Positions 45,251 to 54,730 of a stretch of DNA of 64,000 nucleotides are shown here, one piece after another (position 1 is the stretch's first letter; each line of letters starts with the position of its first letter). Source of the DNA: Pseudoblastomonas marina (GTDB lineage Bacteria; Pseudomonadota; Alphaproteobacteria; Sphingomonadales; Sphingomonadaceae); the NCBI RefSeq assembly GCF_014641655.1, contig NZ_BMID01000001.1, positions 1,974,427 to 2,038,426 of the forward strand, given 5' to 3'. A program made the position numbers and the translations under genes. The notes under the pieces were generated by a model, which was not told the DNA's origin, ran no database searches, and was given only the letters and a program-made list of their open reading frames with translations.

Positions 45251-47241
45251 AGCGTCAGCCGGATCCCGCCCCACACCGTGGTCGGCGTGCCGAGATCGAT
45301 CGAGCCACCCTGGTTGCGCGTGATGATGCGCTCGCCGGTCAGGTTCTCGCCGCGCAGCACAAACGACAGGCGCTCGGTCAGCGGCAATTGGGCGAAGGCA
45401 CCCAGCATGGTCGCGGCGGGCAGCAGGTCGGTTTCCTGGTCGCTTTCGAACTGGTCGCCGACGTGGCGCAGGGTCAGCGCCACCTCTGTCCGCTGGTGCG
45501 GCCGCCACGCCAGCGCCGCCCCGCCTGCGATCTCTGCCACCTGCGGCGGACGATTGCCGTCGAGCGGCGCGGCCGCGCCCGTTCCCTCGACCACGGCATC
45601 GGTGACAGCGATCGAGGCGCGCGCCGAGAAGGTGCCCCAGCGCAGCTCGCCGTCGAGCTCGATACCGCGCGCGCGCACCGCGTCGAGATTGCGGCGCTGG
45701 CGCAGCACCGGCGTCAATGTGACGTTGGCGACCGCATTTTCGAGCCGGTTGTCGAAAGCGGTGAGCGAGAGCCGCGCGTTGTCGCTCTCCCAGTCGGCGC
45801 CGATCTCGTAGCCCCACAGCATTTCGGGGGCGAGCGCGGCATTGGCCTCGGTCACAACCGGGAAGATCACGAACGGTCGGTACAATTCATTCAATGTTGG
45901 CACGCGCAGGCCGCGATAGACCGCCGCCCGGATTGCCACCGCATCGCTCGCTTCGAAGCGGAGGCCCGCCCGGCCCGTCAGCCCCCAATCGCTGCGCTCG
46001 GCAAAGCGATCATCGGTCAGCACCGCGCCGGTCGCACTCTCCGCGCGATAGAAACCCTCGGCGATGGTCCAGCGATCGGCGCGCAGGAGGCCAAGCCAGC
46101 TCAACCGTCCGCTCTCGCCCGACAGCCCGGCGAACAGGCCGAGATCTTCATTGGTCCCGCCCGTCCGGCGGCGCTCGGTAAGGTTGCCCGAAAACGCGCT
46201 GATCGCATCCTCGCTCAGGACCCCCGAAGCCCGGCGGTAGTCGATCCCGAAGCGCCACTCGCCCAGTGCCGTTTCGGGCGGGCGCAATTCGATCTTGCCC
46301 CCCAGCCCGGTGCTCGGCGTCTTGCGCTGGTCGAGCACGGGGGTGAAGCGGGTCGAACTGATCACCACGTTCGAGAAATCGCGCAACTGGACGTAAGCTA
46401 GCGCCTCGACCTGCCACGCGCCGCGCGCGACCAGCCGCACGCTGGCATCCTGTCCGCTGGTCGAGCTGTCGGCCCCGGCAAACCGCAGCGTGCGTTCGTC
46501 CTCGAATAGGGCGACGCGTGCCTGCAACTCGACGCCCTGCGAGAGAGGCGCGACCGCGCGTGCCTCTACCGAACGGGCATCGTAGGCGGCGGGTACGGTG
46601 GCGCTCTCGCGCTGGTCCTGCGGCGTGGTGAAGAACCCGTCACCGCGATCCCAGCGGGCCGACAGCGTCGCAAAGCCTTCGCCGAGACGCGGCGCGGCCT
46701 GCACCCAGGCCTCGGTCCCGCCGCGATCGTTGACCAGGGCTTGTGTGGCGAGCGGATCGAGTTGGTCGGGCCCCGCGCTTTCGAGCGCGATTGTGCCCGA
46801 TACCGCTCCCGCGCCGAATGCCCCGGCCCCGCCGCCTCGCGTCACCGCAATCCGGCCGAGCCGTTCCGGGGCGATCGCGAAAAACGGGATGTAGCCGAAG
46901 AACGGATCGGCCAGCGGCACCCCGTCGAGCAGCACCAGTGCGCGGCTGGTCGCATTGCCGCCGAGCGCGCGCAGCGTCGCGCCCTGCGCCGAGGGATTGG
47001 CCGAACGGCTGTCCGAACGGCGGAACTGCTGGAAGCCGGCGACGCCTTCGAGCACGTCCTCGATCCGGCCCGATGGCGCGGCGAGGATCGCCTCGCGGTC
47101 GATCTCCTCGGTCGCGAGCGCTTCCTCGCCCTCGGGCGCGTCGAGCGCTTCGCCGGTGACGACGAGCGTGTTCTCTGCCTCCTGCGCGAATGCCGGGTGG
47201 CCGAGGGCAAGGAGCGGGAGCACGAGAAAGGAACGATGCAT
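45247..47241 (-). CDS. TonB-dependent receptor
   Basis: 664 residues. A signal peptide ends near AFAQ (residue 20). The plug domain includes ENTLVVTGEALD, IDREAILAAPSGRIEDVLEG and GATLRALGGNATSRALVLLDG, VPLADPFFG, followed by a 22-strand barrel ending TTVWGGIRLTL. The layout is that of BtuB/FepA-type TonB receptors; the short N-terminal region and DVLEG-VAGFQQFRRSD make a colicin/vitamin-type plug likely. The substrate is unknown. The ATG at 47241 has AGGAA 6-7 bases before it. It is divergent from the kynurenine genes with 50 bases between. Confidence 0.88.
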   Translation of the reverse strand: MHRSFLVLPLLALGHPAFAQEAENTLVVTGEALDAPEGEEALATEEIDREAILAAPSGRIEDVLEGVAGFQQFRRSDSRSANPSAQGATLRALGGNATSRALVLLDGVPLADPFFGYIPFFAIAPERLGRIAVTRGGGAGAFGAGAVSGTIALESAGPDQLDPLATQALVNDRGGTEAWVQAAPRLGEGFATLSARWDRGDGFFTTPQDQRESATVPAAYDARSVEARAVAPLSQGVELQARVALFEDERTLRFAGADSSTSGQDASVRLVARGAWQVEALAYVQLRDFSNVVISSTRFTPVLDQRKTPSTGLGGKIELRPPETALGEWRFGIDYRRASGVLSEDAISAFSGNLTERRRTGGTNEDLGLFAGLSGESGRLSWLGLLRADRWTIAEGFYRAESATGAVLTDDRFAERSDWGLTGRAGLRFEASDAVAIRAAVYRGLRVPTLNELYRPFVIFPVVTEANAALAPEMLWGYEIGADWESDNARLSLTAFDNRLENAVANVTLTPVLRQRRNLDAVRARGIELDGELRWGTFSARASIAVTDAVVEGTGAAAPLDGNRPPQVAEIAGGAALAWRPHQRTEVALTLRHVGDQFESDQETDLLPAATMLGAFAQLPLTERLSFVLRGENLTGERIITRNQGGSIDLGTPTTVWGGIRLTL

Positions 47242-47291
47242 GGCGTTTCCTAGCATTGTCAAAGCCCGCGTCGAGGGGATAGGACGCGCGC

Positions 47292-47927
47292 ATGAGCGAA
47301 CCGCGTATCATCGACATCAGCCAGACCCTGCGCGTCGGCATGCCCAACTGGCCCGGCGAGCCCGAATTCGCCTACACCCGCAAGGCCGAAATTTCGGACG
47401 ACTGCCCGGTCAATACCGGTGAGGTGGTGATGAGCACGCATGCCGGGACGCATGCCGATGCGCCGCTGCACTACCATGCCGACGGCGTCGACAGCGCACG
47501 CAGCGACCTCGCCGCCTATGTCGGCGAATGCGCAGTGGTCGATGCCCGCAACGCGATCGACGCGGTCAAGATCGAGGATATCGATTGGGATGAGCTCGCA
47601 GGCGCCAAACGCGTGCTGTTCCGAACCTATGACCGGGTCCCGCGCGCCGCATGGGACCACGGCTTTTCCGCGATCGATCACGCGGTGGTCGATCGCCTCG
47701 GCCAGCAGGGCGCGGTGCTGATCGGCACCGACACCCCGTCGCTCGACCCGATGACCTCGAAGACGATGGACGCGCACCACGCTGTCCGCCGCCACGACAT
47801 GCGTATTCTCGAAGGCCTGGTCCTCGATCACGTGGCAGAAGGACGATACGAGCTCGTCGCGCTGCCGCTGCCGATCGAAGGCGCCGATGCCAGCCCGGTA
47901 CGCGCGATCCTGCGCGAGCTCGCATGA
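47292..47927 (+). CDS. kynB: Kynurenine formamidase
   Basis: 211 residues, the cyclase/KynB fold. HAGTHADAP (50-58) carries the metal ligands; the motif HxGTHxDxP is typical. It hydrolyses N-formylkynurenine to kynurenine in tryptophan breakdown. It overlaps kynU by ATGA, which strongly supports KynB over the related arylformamidase-like cyclases. Tryptophan 2,3-dioxygenase (kynA) is not in the window. Confidence 0.92.
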   Translation: MSEPRIIDISQTLRVGMPNWPGEPEFAYTRKAEISDDCPVNTGEVVMSTHAGTHADAPLHYHADGVDSARSDLAAYVGECAVVDARNAIDAVKIEDIDWDELAGAKRVLFRTYDRVPRAAWDHGFSAIDHAVVDRLGQQGAVLIGTDTPSLDPMTSKTMDAHHAVRRHDMRILEGLVLDHVAEGRYELVALPLPIEGADASPVRAILRELA

Positions 47928-49147
47928 CCGATCCCGCCGCCCTCGACGCCGCCGACCCACTGGCGCATTTCCGCGATCGCTTCGCGCTGCCCGAAGGGAC
48001 CATCTATCTCGACGGCAATTCGCTCGGGCCCCTCCCCAAGGCGACGCGCGAACGTATGCACGCAATCGTTGACGAGGAATGGGGCGACGGGCTCATTTCG
48101 AGCTGGAATGCCGCCGGGTGGATCGACGCCCCACGTCGGATCGGTGACAAGCTCGCCCGGCTCGTCGGAGCGAGAGCGGGCGAGGTGATCGCCTGCGATT
48201 CGACCAGCGTGAACATCTTCAAGGCGCTCGCCGCCGCGCTCGACTGCAATCCCGATCGTTCGGTGATCCTGTCGGAAGGCGGGAATTTCCCGACCGACCT
48301 CTACATGGCCGACGGACTCGCCCGCCTCAGTCCGCGAGCGAAGACGCGCATTGTCGATTACGACGACCTCGAACGCGCGATCGACGAAAGTGTCGCAGTC
48401 GTGCTCGTGACACAGGTCCATTACAAGACCGGCCGTATGCGCGATCTCGTGGATTTCACCGCGAAGGCGCATGCAGCCGGCGCACTGGTGGTGTGGGACC
48501 TGAGCCACTCGACCGGCGCAGTCCCGGTCGACCTCAATGGCGCGAAGGCCGATTTCGCGGTCGGCTGCGGCTACAAGTATCTGAACGGCGGCCCCGGCGC
48601 GCCGGCCTTCCTGTTTGCTGCCGAACGTCACCACGCAGCGGTGCAGCCGGTCCTGGCGGGCTGGTTCGGGCATCGCGCGCCGTTCGAATTCACCGACGAT
48701 TACGAGGCTGCTGCGGGAATCGAGAAATTCCTCGCCGGCACGCCGCCCATGCTCGGTCTCGCCGCGCTCGAAAGCGGGGTCGACCTGATGCTCGAGGCGG
48801 ACATGGCGGCGATCCGCGCCAAGTCGCTGTCGCTATCTCGCCTGTTCATGGAGCGGATGGCAACGCTCTGCGAGCGCCACGGCTTCGAACTCGCCAGCCC
48901 CGCGGACGACGCGCAGCGCGGGAGCCAGGTCTCCTATCGCCACGAACATGCCTGGCCGATCTGCCAGGCGATGATCGCGCGTGGCGTGATCGGCGATTTC
49001 CGCGCCCCCGATATCTTCCGCTGCGGCTTCAGCCCGCTCTACCTGAGCCACGCCGAAGTCGCCCGTGCGGTCGAGATTCTGTCCGAGGTGATGGAGAGCG
49101 ACGCGTGGCATGCTTCGGAACACCAGGCCAGGCGCGCGGTTACATAG
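47924..49147 (+). CDS. kynU: Kynureninase
   Basis: 407 residues. PLP enzyme of the aspartate-aminotransferase fold that cleaves kynurenine to anthranilate and alanine. It has YLDGNSLGPLP near residue 28, DSTSVNIFKALAAAL, EGGNFPTDLYMADG, WDLSHSTGAVP (Asp192, His195) and the PLP lysine in GCGYKYLNGGPG (Lys218). The ATG at 47924 overlaps the kynB stop (ATGA). Confidence 0.95.
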   Translation: MTDPAALDAADPLAHFRDRFALPEGTIYLDGNSLGPLPKATRERMHAIVDEEWGDGLISSWNAAGWIDAPRRIGDKLARLVGARAGEVIACDSTSVNIFKALAAALDCNPDRSVILSEGGNFPTDLYMADGLARLSPRAKTRIVDYDDLERAIDESVAVVLVTQVHYKTGRMRDLVDFTAKAHAAGALVVWDLSHSTGAVPVDLNGAKADFAVGCGYKYLNGGPGAPAFLFAAERHHAAVQPVLAGWFGHRAPFEFTDDYEAAAGIEKFLAGTPPMLGLAALESGVDLMLEADMAAIRAKSLSLSRLFMERMATLCERHGFELASPADDAQRGSQVSYRHEHAWPICQAMIARGVIGDFRAPDIFRCGFSPLYLSHAEVARAVEILSEVMESDAWHASEHQARRAVT

Positions 49148-49229
49148 GTCGCGACTTCGATTGAAGGCGCGGCGCCGCCCGGGTAAAGGGCGGCGCATTG
49201 TTTTTGATCCGATCAGAAAGTCCCACCGC

Positions 49230-52200
49230 TTGCCAGCCTCCATTGATCGCCAGAGTTTCCGCCTCGCCTATCGCATGGAAGAGGAGGCCTGCGTCACCGA
49301 ACGCCTCAAGCAGGCCGGCCCGGCGAGCCGCCTGCACGACCAGGCGGCCGAGATCGCCGGGCGGTTGATCACCGATGCGCGCAAGCGCAAGGCCTCGGGG
49401 ATCGACGCCTTCCTCCACACTTACGGCTTGGCGACCGAGGAAGGCATCGCGCTGATGTGCCTCGCCGAAGCGCTGCTGCGCGTGCCCGACAGCCGCACCG
49501 CCGACATGCTGATCAAGGACAAGCTCGCGGGGGTCGACTGGGCCGAACACATGGGCGACAGCCCTTCGACCTTCGTCAATGCCGCGACCTTCTCGCTGAT
49601 GCTGACCGGCGAGGTCCTCAACGGCCCGACTCCCGACATGCGCGGGCTCGGCACGACGCTCAAGCGCACCGCCAACCGGCTCGGCGGGCCGGTGATCCGC
49701 AAGGCGACGCTGCAGGCGATGACGATCCTCGGCGGCCAGTTCGTCTACGGCCGCACGATAGAGGAAGCGCTGAAGCGCGCCGCCCCCGAACGCGCCAAGG
49801 GGCTGACCCACAGTTTCGACATGCTCGGCGAAGCGGCGATGACCTTCGCCGATGCCGAGCGCTATCGCATCGCCTACGAACAGGCGGTCGAGCGTCTGGC
49901 GCGCGAGGCGCAAGGGACGATCGCGGCTTCGCCCGGCATTTCGGTCAAGCTCTCGGCGCTCCACCCGCGCTACCAGTTCACCCACGCCGAAAAGGCGATC
50001 GCCGACCTCGTTCCCGTGGTCCGCGCGCTGGCCGAGAAGGCGCGCGACGCGAACATCCACTTCACGATCGACGCCGAAGAGGCCGAACGGCTCGAAATGT
50101 CGATGGACATCATCGAGCAGTTGGTCGCCGAGGACGATCTCTTCCGCCTGCCCGACGGGTCGCGCTGGGAGGGCTTCGGCCTCGCGATCCAGGCCTACCA
50201 GAAACGCGCCGCCCCGCTGTGCGACTGGACCGTCCGGCTCGCGCGCAAATACGATCGCAAGCTGATGGTGCGGCTGGTCAAGGGTGCCTATTGGGATACC
50301 GAGATCAAGCTCACCCAGGTCGGTGGTTACGACGATTTCCCCGTCTTCACCCGCAAGATCGGCACCGATGTGTCGTATCTCGCCTGCGCCTCCAAGCTGT
50401 TGCAGGCGGGCGACGACATCTACCCCGCTTTCGCGACCCACAACGCCTACACGGTGGGGGCGATCAAGGCACTGGCTGCCGAGAACGGCCGCGAGGGCAA
50501 GTTCGAGTTCCAGCGCCTCCACGGCATGGGCGAGGACGTGTTCGGCGCGCTCGCCAAGCTCGAAGGCAACCAGCGCACCAATGTCCGCATCTATGCGCCC
50601 ACCGGCACCCATAAGGACCTGCTCGCCTACCTCGTGCGCCGCCTGCTCGAGAACGGAGCGAATTCCTCCTTCGTCAACCGGATGGCCGATGCGGAGGTGC
50701 CGGTCGCGGACCTGACCACAGACCCGGTGGCCGAACTCGCCGCGCTCGAACCCAAGCGCAATCCGGCGATTCCGCTGCCGCGCGACATTTTTCCCGATCG
50801 GATCAATTCGAAGGGTGTCGACCTCGCCGACCCGCTGGTGCGCGAACCGCTGATGGACCGGCTCGACACGCTCGACACGCGGGAATGGGAGGCCGCGCCG
50901 ACGATCACCGCGACCAGCTATGGCGACAAGGACGCGATCCACGCGCCGCAGAACCGCGACGACGTGGTCGGCTGGGTCCGCGAAGCCACCGAAGCCGACG
51001 TCGAACTCGGCATTTCGGTTGCGCTCGAGGTGCAGGATGCGTGGAATGCCTATGGTGGCAACGCCCGCGCCGAGCTGCTCGACAAGGCCGCCGACGCGTT
51101 CGAGGACCACATGGACGAGTTCCTCTCGCTGTGCCGGCGCGAGGCGGGCAAGACCGTCATCGACGGCGTGCTCGAGGTTCGCGAAGCGGTCGATTTCCTG
51201 CGCTATTACGCCAACGAGGCGCGGCGCCAGTTCGCCGGGCCGATCGACCTGCCGGGCCCGACCGGGGAGGAAAACCGCCTGACGCTCGCCGGACGCGGGA
51301 TCATCGGGACGATTACGCCGTGGAACTTCCCGCTGGCTATCTTCATCGGCACCGCCGCCGCGGCGCTTGCGGCGGGCAATTGCGTGCTCGCCAAGCCCGC
51401 CGGGCAGACTCCCCTGATCGCCGCGCTGGCGGTCGATCTGTGCCATTCGGTCGGGATTCCCAAGGAAGTCCTCCAGCTGATCCCGGGCGACGCCAAGCCG
51501 GGCATCGCGCTGAGCTCGGATCCGCGCATCGCCGGCATCGCCTTCACCGGTTCGACCCAGACTGCGCAGGCGATCAACCGCACGCTCGCTGCGCGCGAGG
51601 GACCGATCGGGATCTTCATCGGCGAGACCGGCGGCCAAAACGCGATGATCGTCGACAGCTCGGCGCTGCCCGAGCAGGTCACGCGCGATGTCATCGCCAG
51701 CGCCTTCCAAAGCGCCGGCCAGCGTTGTTCGGCGCTGCGCGTGCTCTACCTGCAGGACGATATCGCCGACGAGATGCTGACGATGATTCGCGGCGCGTTC
51801 GAAGCGCTCAATGTCGGCGATCCGAAGCATCTCGAAACCGATGTCGGCCCGGTGATCGACGAGACCGCCAAGCGCTCCCTCGACAAGCATATCGCAGGCA
51901 AGAAGCGGCAGGGCCGCAACGTCTACCAGAAGAAGCTCCCGCGCGCGCTGCGCGCCGGCACCTTCGTCGCCCCGACCATCGTCGAGATCGAATCGATCGA
52001 ATCACTGAAGCGTGAGAATTTCGGTCCGGTGCTCCACGTCGCGCGCTTCCGCGCCGACCGGCTCGAACAGGTGATCGAGGATATCAACGGTACCGGCTAC
52101 GGCCTGACGCTCGGCCTCCACAGCCGCATCGACGCGACCCGCCGCCTCGTCGAATCCAAGGCTCGGGTCGGCAACCTCTACGTCAACCGCAACCAGATCG

Positions 52201-52361
52201 GCGCGGTGGTCGAGAGCCAGCCCTTCGGCGGCGAGGGCATGTCGGGCACCGGTCCCAAGGCGGGCGGCCCGCATTACGTGTCGCGCTTTGCGACCGAACG
52301 GGTGGTGACGATCGACACCACCGCGGCGGGCGGCAACGCTTCGCTGCTGGCCGATATCTGA
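49230..52361 (+). CDS. putA: Bifunctional proline dehydrogenase / L-glutamate-gamma-semialdehyde dehydrogenase
   Basis: About 1043 residues from a TTG at 49230. The proline dehydrogenase (FAD barrel) covers about 165-480 (SVKLSALHPRY, DAEEAERLEMSMDI, RLVKGAYWDTEIK, NAYTVGA, GMGEDVFG) and the aldehyde dehydrogenase about 560-1030 (TPWNFPLAIF, FTGSTQTA, GETGGQNAMIV, GQRCSALRV with the catalytic Cys). It turns proline to glutamate with FAD and NAD+. No N-terminal ribbon-helix-helix DNA-binding domain is present, so it cannot be the autorepressor form of PutA. The first in-frame ATG (49275, MEEEACV) cuts a typical N-terminal helix, so the TTG is preferred but uncertain. Confidence 0.92.
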   Translation: MPASIDRQSFRLAYRMEEEACVTERLKQAGPASRLHDQAAEIAGRLITDARKRKASGIDAFLHTYGLATEEGIALMCLAEALLRVPDSRTADMLIKDKLAGVDWAEHMGDSPSTFVNAATFSLMLTGEVLNGPTPDMRGLGTTLKRTANRLGGPVIRKATLQAMTILGGQFVYGRTIEEALKRAAPERAKGLTHSFDMLGEAAMTFADAERYRIAYEQAVERLAREAQGTIAASPGISVKLSALHPRYQFTHAEKAIADLVPVVRALAEKARDANIHFTIDAEEAERLEMSMDIIEQLVAEDDLFRLPDGSRWEGFGLAIQAYQKRAAPLCDWTVRLARKYDRKLMVRLVKGAYWDTEIKLTQVGGYDDFPVFTRKIGTDVSYLACASKLLQAGDDIYPAFATHNAYTVGAIKALAAENGREGKFEFQRLHGMGEDVFGALAKLEGNQRTNVRIYAPTGTHKDLLAYLVRRLLENGANSSFVNRMADAEVPVADLTTDPVAELAALEPKRNPAIPLPRDIFPDRINSKGVDLADPLVREPLMDRLDTLDTREWEAAPTITATSYGDKDAIHAPQNRDDVVGWVREATEADVELGISVALEVQDAWNAYGGNARAELLDKAADAFEDHMDEFLSLCRREAGKTVIDGVLEVREAVDFLRYYANEARRQFAGPIDLPGPTGEENRLTLAGRGIIGTITPWNFPLAIFIGTAAAALAAGNCVLAKPAGQTPLIAALAVDLCHSVGIPKEVLQLIPGDAKPGIALSSDPRIAGIAFTGSTQTAQAINRTLAAREGPIGIFIGETGGQNAMIVDSSALPEQVTRDVIASAFQSAGQRCSALRVLYLQDDIADEMLTMIRGAFEALNVGDPKHLETDVGPVIDETAKRSLDKHIAGKKRQGRNVYQKKLPRALRAGTFVAPTIVEIESIESLKRENFGPVLHVARFRADRLEQVIEDINGTGYGLTLGLHSRIDATRRLVESKARVGNLYVNRNQIGAVVESQPFGGEGMSGTGPKAGGPHYVSRFATERVVTIDTTAAGGNASLLADI

Positions 52362-52377
52362 TGGAGGTGGTCCTTCC

Positions 52378-53163
52378 ATGAGCCGGACGCGGCCTCTGCT
52401 GATCGCGGGGGCCGCGCTGGCGATCGGAGGGCTGCTCTGGGCCGAACGCCGTCGCCCCCTGCGCGAGCGCACACTCCCGCAATGGCCGCGGCTCGCCACC
52501 AACCTGCTGCTCGGCGCGAGCTGCGCGCTGGTGATCCGCGCGGTCGAAACGCCGCTGGTCGGGCGCATAGCGGCGACCAACGAGGCGAAGACTCGCGGCA
52601 TCATGCACCTGCTGCCTAGGCGCCTGCGCTTCGCCGGCGGGTTGCTGGCGATGGATTACGCCTATTACTGGTGGCACGTCGCCACCCACAAGGTACCGTT
52701 CCTGTGGCGCTTCCACCGGGTCCACCACCTCGACCGCGACCTCGACTCCTCGACCGCGATCCGCTTCCACGCGCTCGACATGCTGGTCTCGCTACCGTTC
52801 CGGCTGGTCCAGACGCGGCTGGTCGGAGTCGATCCCGCGACCCATCGCGCATGGCAGGACTTCTTCTTCGCCTCGGTGCTGTTCCACCACTCGAACCTGC
52901 GCCTGCCCCACGGATGGGACCGGGCCCTCTCGCACCTGCTGACCACGCCCAAGATGCATGGCATCCACCATTCGGCCGTGCTGTCCGAACAGGACAGCAA
53001 CTGGACCAGCGGTTTCAGCCTGTGGGACCGGCTCCACGGCACCTTCCGCGACGACGTCCCGCAGGGCGCGATAACCATCGGACTCGACGATGCCCGATCG
53101 CTCGATGATCTCGATCCGGTGGACCTGGTCCGGGCCCCGTTTCGCCCGCTGCCGCAGCGCTGA
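52378..53163 (+). CDS. Sterol desaturase / fatty-acid hydroxylase family membrane protein
   Basis: 261 residues. Di-iron histidine boxes are HVATH (100-104), HRVHH (113-117), FHHSN (169-173) and HGIHH (194-198), in the order of the fatty-acid hydroxylase superfamily, with about four transmembrane helices (first at 7-22). It should oxidise a lipid or carotenoid-type substrate in the membrane; the specific substrate is unknown. The start has GGAGG about 11 bases upstream (TGATGGAGGTGG) right after the putA stop, and it lies 16 bases from putA, so it may be co-transcribed. Confidence 0.87.
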   Translation: MSRTRPLLIAGAALAIGGLLWAERRRPLRERTLPQWPRLATNLLLGASCALVIRAVETPLVGRIAATNEAKTRGIMHLLPRRLRFAGGLLAMDYAYYWWHVATHKVPFLWRFHRVHHLDRDLDSSTAIRFHALDMLVSLPFRLVQTRLVGVDPATHRAWQDFFFASVLFHHSNLRLPHGWDRALSHLLTTPKMHGIHHSAVLSEQDSNWTSGFSLWDRLHGTFRDDVPQGAITIGLDDARSLDDLDPVDLVRAPFRPLPQR

Positions 53164-53226
53164 AACCCGCCATCTCACGCAGAAATCGGCGTTTAACCAA
53201 GAATTAGGGACGTTTGCCTATTCCGG

Positions 53227-54672
53227 ATGAACCGAAATCCGGGAGACCACGTCCAAATGAACGCCCTGGCCCAGTCGCTGTCTGTCGAACCGATCGAAGA
53301 GGATCGCGGCGCGAACCTGCGCGAAGAGCTCGCCAAGATCGAGATTCCCGAGATCGAGGAAGACGTGGATGGCGATGCCCTGTCGCGCTGGCTGACGTCC
53401 AAATCGCTGGCCGAAAAGGCCAAGGCGATATCGGTCATCACGATCGGCTCGCTGCTCACCGTGGCCACCCTCGCCGTGCTCGCGCTGCTGTTTCCCGAAC
53501 ACGCGGGTGCATTTACTGTCGCCATCATCAGCATCACCGTCGCGGGCACCATGCTGGGGCTCGCCAGCCTTCGCTTCATCCTCGACCGGATCATCGACCC
53601 GTTCAATGCGATAGCGCAGGGCATGACCCGGCTGGCAAAGGGCGACCGGGACGTCGTCGTCACCGGCACCCATCGCGGCGACGAAATCGGCAAGCTTGCG
53701 CGCGCCTTCGCCGTGTTCGTCAAGTCGGGGCACAAGCTCGATGAATTGCTTGCCGACCGGAAGGAGGCGGCCAAACGCCGCGAGGAAGAACGCGAACGCC
53801 GCCATACCGCCGCCGAAGACGCCCGGCGCGAAGCCATCAACCGCCTCGCGGCGGATTTCGAAAGTTCGATCAGTCGCGTTGCCGGCAGCGTGGCCTCGGC
53901 CAGCGCGCAGTTGCAGGAAACCGCCACCTCGATGGCGATCGCCGCCGAACAGGCGACCACCCAGACCGGACAGGTCGCCGTCGCCATGGACAAGGCGCAT
54001 ACCGGCGTCACTTCTGCGGCCACGGCGTCGGACGAATTTGCCATGTCGATCGCAGAGATCAGCCGTCAGGCCACGCAATCCGCCGAACTGGCGCGCAAGG
54101 CCAGCGACGCCGCCGACGGTGCCGACGAGACCATTTCCGCGCTTTCCGCAAGCGCCACGCAGGTCGGCCAGATCGTCGAACTGATCCAGTCGATCGCGCA
54201 GAAGACCAACCTGCTCGCGCTCAATGCCTCGATCGAGGCGGCGCGTGGCGGCGAGGCAGGGCGCGGCTTCGCCGTCGTCGCGAGCGAGGTCAAGGAACTG
54301 GCCAGCCAGACCAGCCGGGCGACCGAAGAAGTTGCCGAGCAGATCCGCGCGATCCAGGGTTCGACCGGCGACAGCGTGTCCGCCCTGCGCTCGATCGTCG
54401 ACCAGATCGAACAACTCGAATCGACCTCGATCTCGATCGCCAGCGCGGTCGACCAGCAATCGGTCGCCGGACGCGATCTCGCCCGCAATATCGATATCGC
54501 GGCGCGCGCCACCGACGAGGTTTCGACGAGCATCGAGCAGGTCCGCGAAACCTCAATCGCCAACGGTGCGGCCGCCGGCCAGGTCCTGTCGAGCGCGACC
54601 GAGCTCGAGAGCCAGGCCTCGAGCCTGCGCGCCGACGTCGAGCGCTTTCTCAAGCAGGTCCGCGCGGGCTGA
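53227..54672 (+). CDS. Methyl-accepting chemotaxis protein without periplasmic sensor
   Basis: 481 residues. After a charged cytoplasmic N-terminal part (1-60) come two transmembrane helices about 10 residues apart (about 66-110), so no periplasmic ligand domain exists. A HAMP domain (about 118-170, [21 protein letters not shown]) leads to a coiled coil and the MCP signalling domain with the highly conserved hairpin tip ([18 protein letters not shown]). The C-terminal receptor-methylation pentapeptide is absent. No che genes are near. An ATG at 53257 (MNALAQS) is the alternative start. Confidence 0.9.
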   Translation: MNRNPGDHVQMNALAQSLSVEPIEEDRGANLREELAKIEIPEIEEDVDGDALSRWLTSKSLAEKAKAISVITIGSLLTVATLAVLALLFPEHAGAFTVAIISITVAGTMLGLASLRFILDRIIDPFNAIAQGMTRLAKGDRDVVVTGTHRGDEIGKLARAFAVFVKSGHKLDELLADRKEAAKRREEERERRHTAAEDARREAINRLAADFESSISRVAGSVASASAQLQETATSMAIAAEQATTQTGQVAVAMDKAHTGVTSAATASDEFAMSIAEISRQATQSAELARKASDAADGADETISALSASATQVGQIVELIQSIAQKTNLLALNASIEAARGGEAGRGFAVVASEVKELASQTSRATEEVAEQIRAIQGSTGDSVSALRSIVDQIEQLESTSISIASAVDQQSVAGRDLARNIDIAARATDEVSTSIEQVRETSIANGAAAGQVLSSATELESQASSLRADVERFLKQVRAG

Positions 54673-54697
54673 GCCTTTGCGCTAACCGGCGCGTCGA

Positions 54698-54719
54698 GGC
54701 CGACCGATCACGGTCGGCC
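54698..54719. terminator. Perfect 9-bp hairpin between convergent genes
   Basis: GGCCGACCG (54698-54706) and CGGTCGGCC (54711-54719) with a 4-base loop ATCA. It lies between the chemoreceptor and the amidohydrolase 3' ends. No T run follows on either side, so it may act as a Rho-dependent or mRNA-end-protecting structure rather than a classic terminator. Confidence 0.5.
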
Positions 54720-54730
54720 CCGACCGGTCA

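Noticed and set aside
47257-47262. TTGACA-like box upstream of the TonB receptor as its promoter
   Set aside because: The ATG is only 16 bases downstream on the minus strand, leaving no room for a -10 box and ribosome-binding site.
53164-53226. Sigma-28-type flagellar promoter upstream of the chemoreceptor
   Set aside because: The sequence shows no TAAA-N15-GCCGATAA pattern; only AT-richer bases near TTAACCAAGAATTAGGG.
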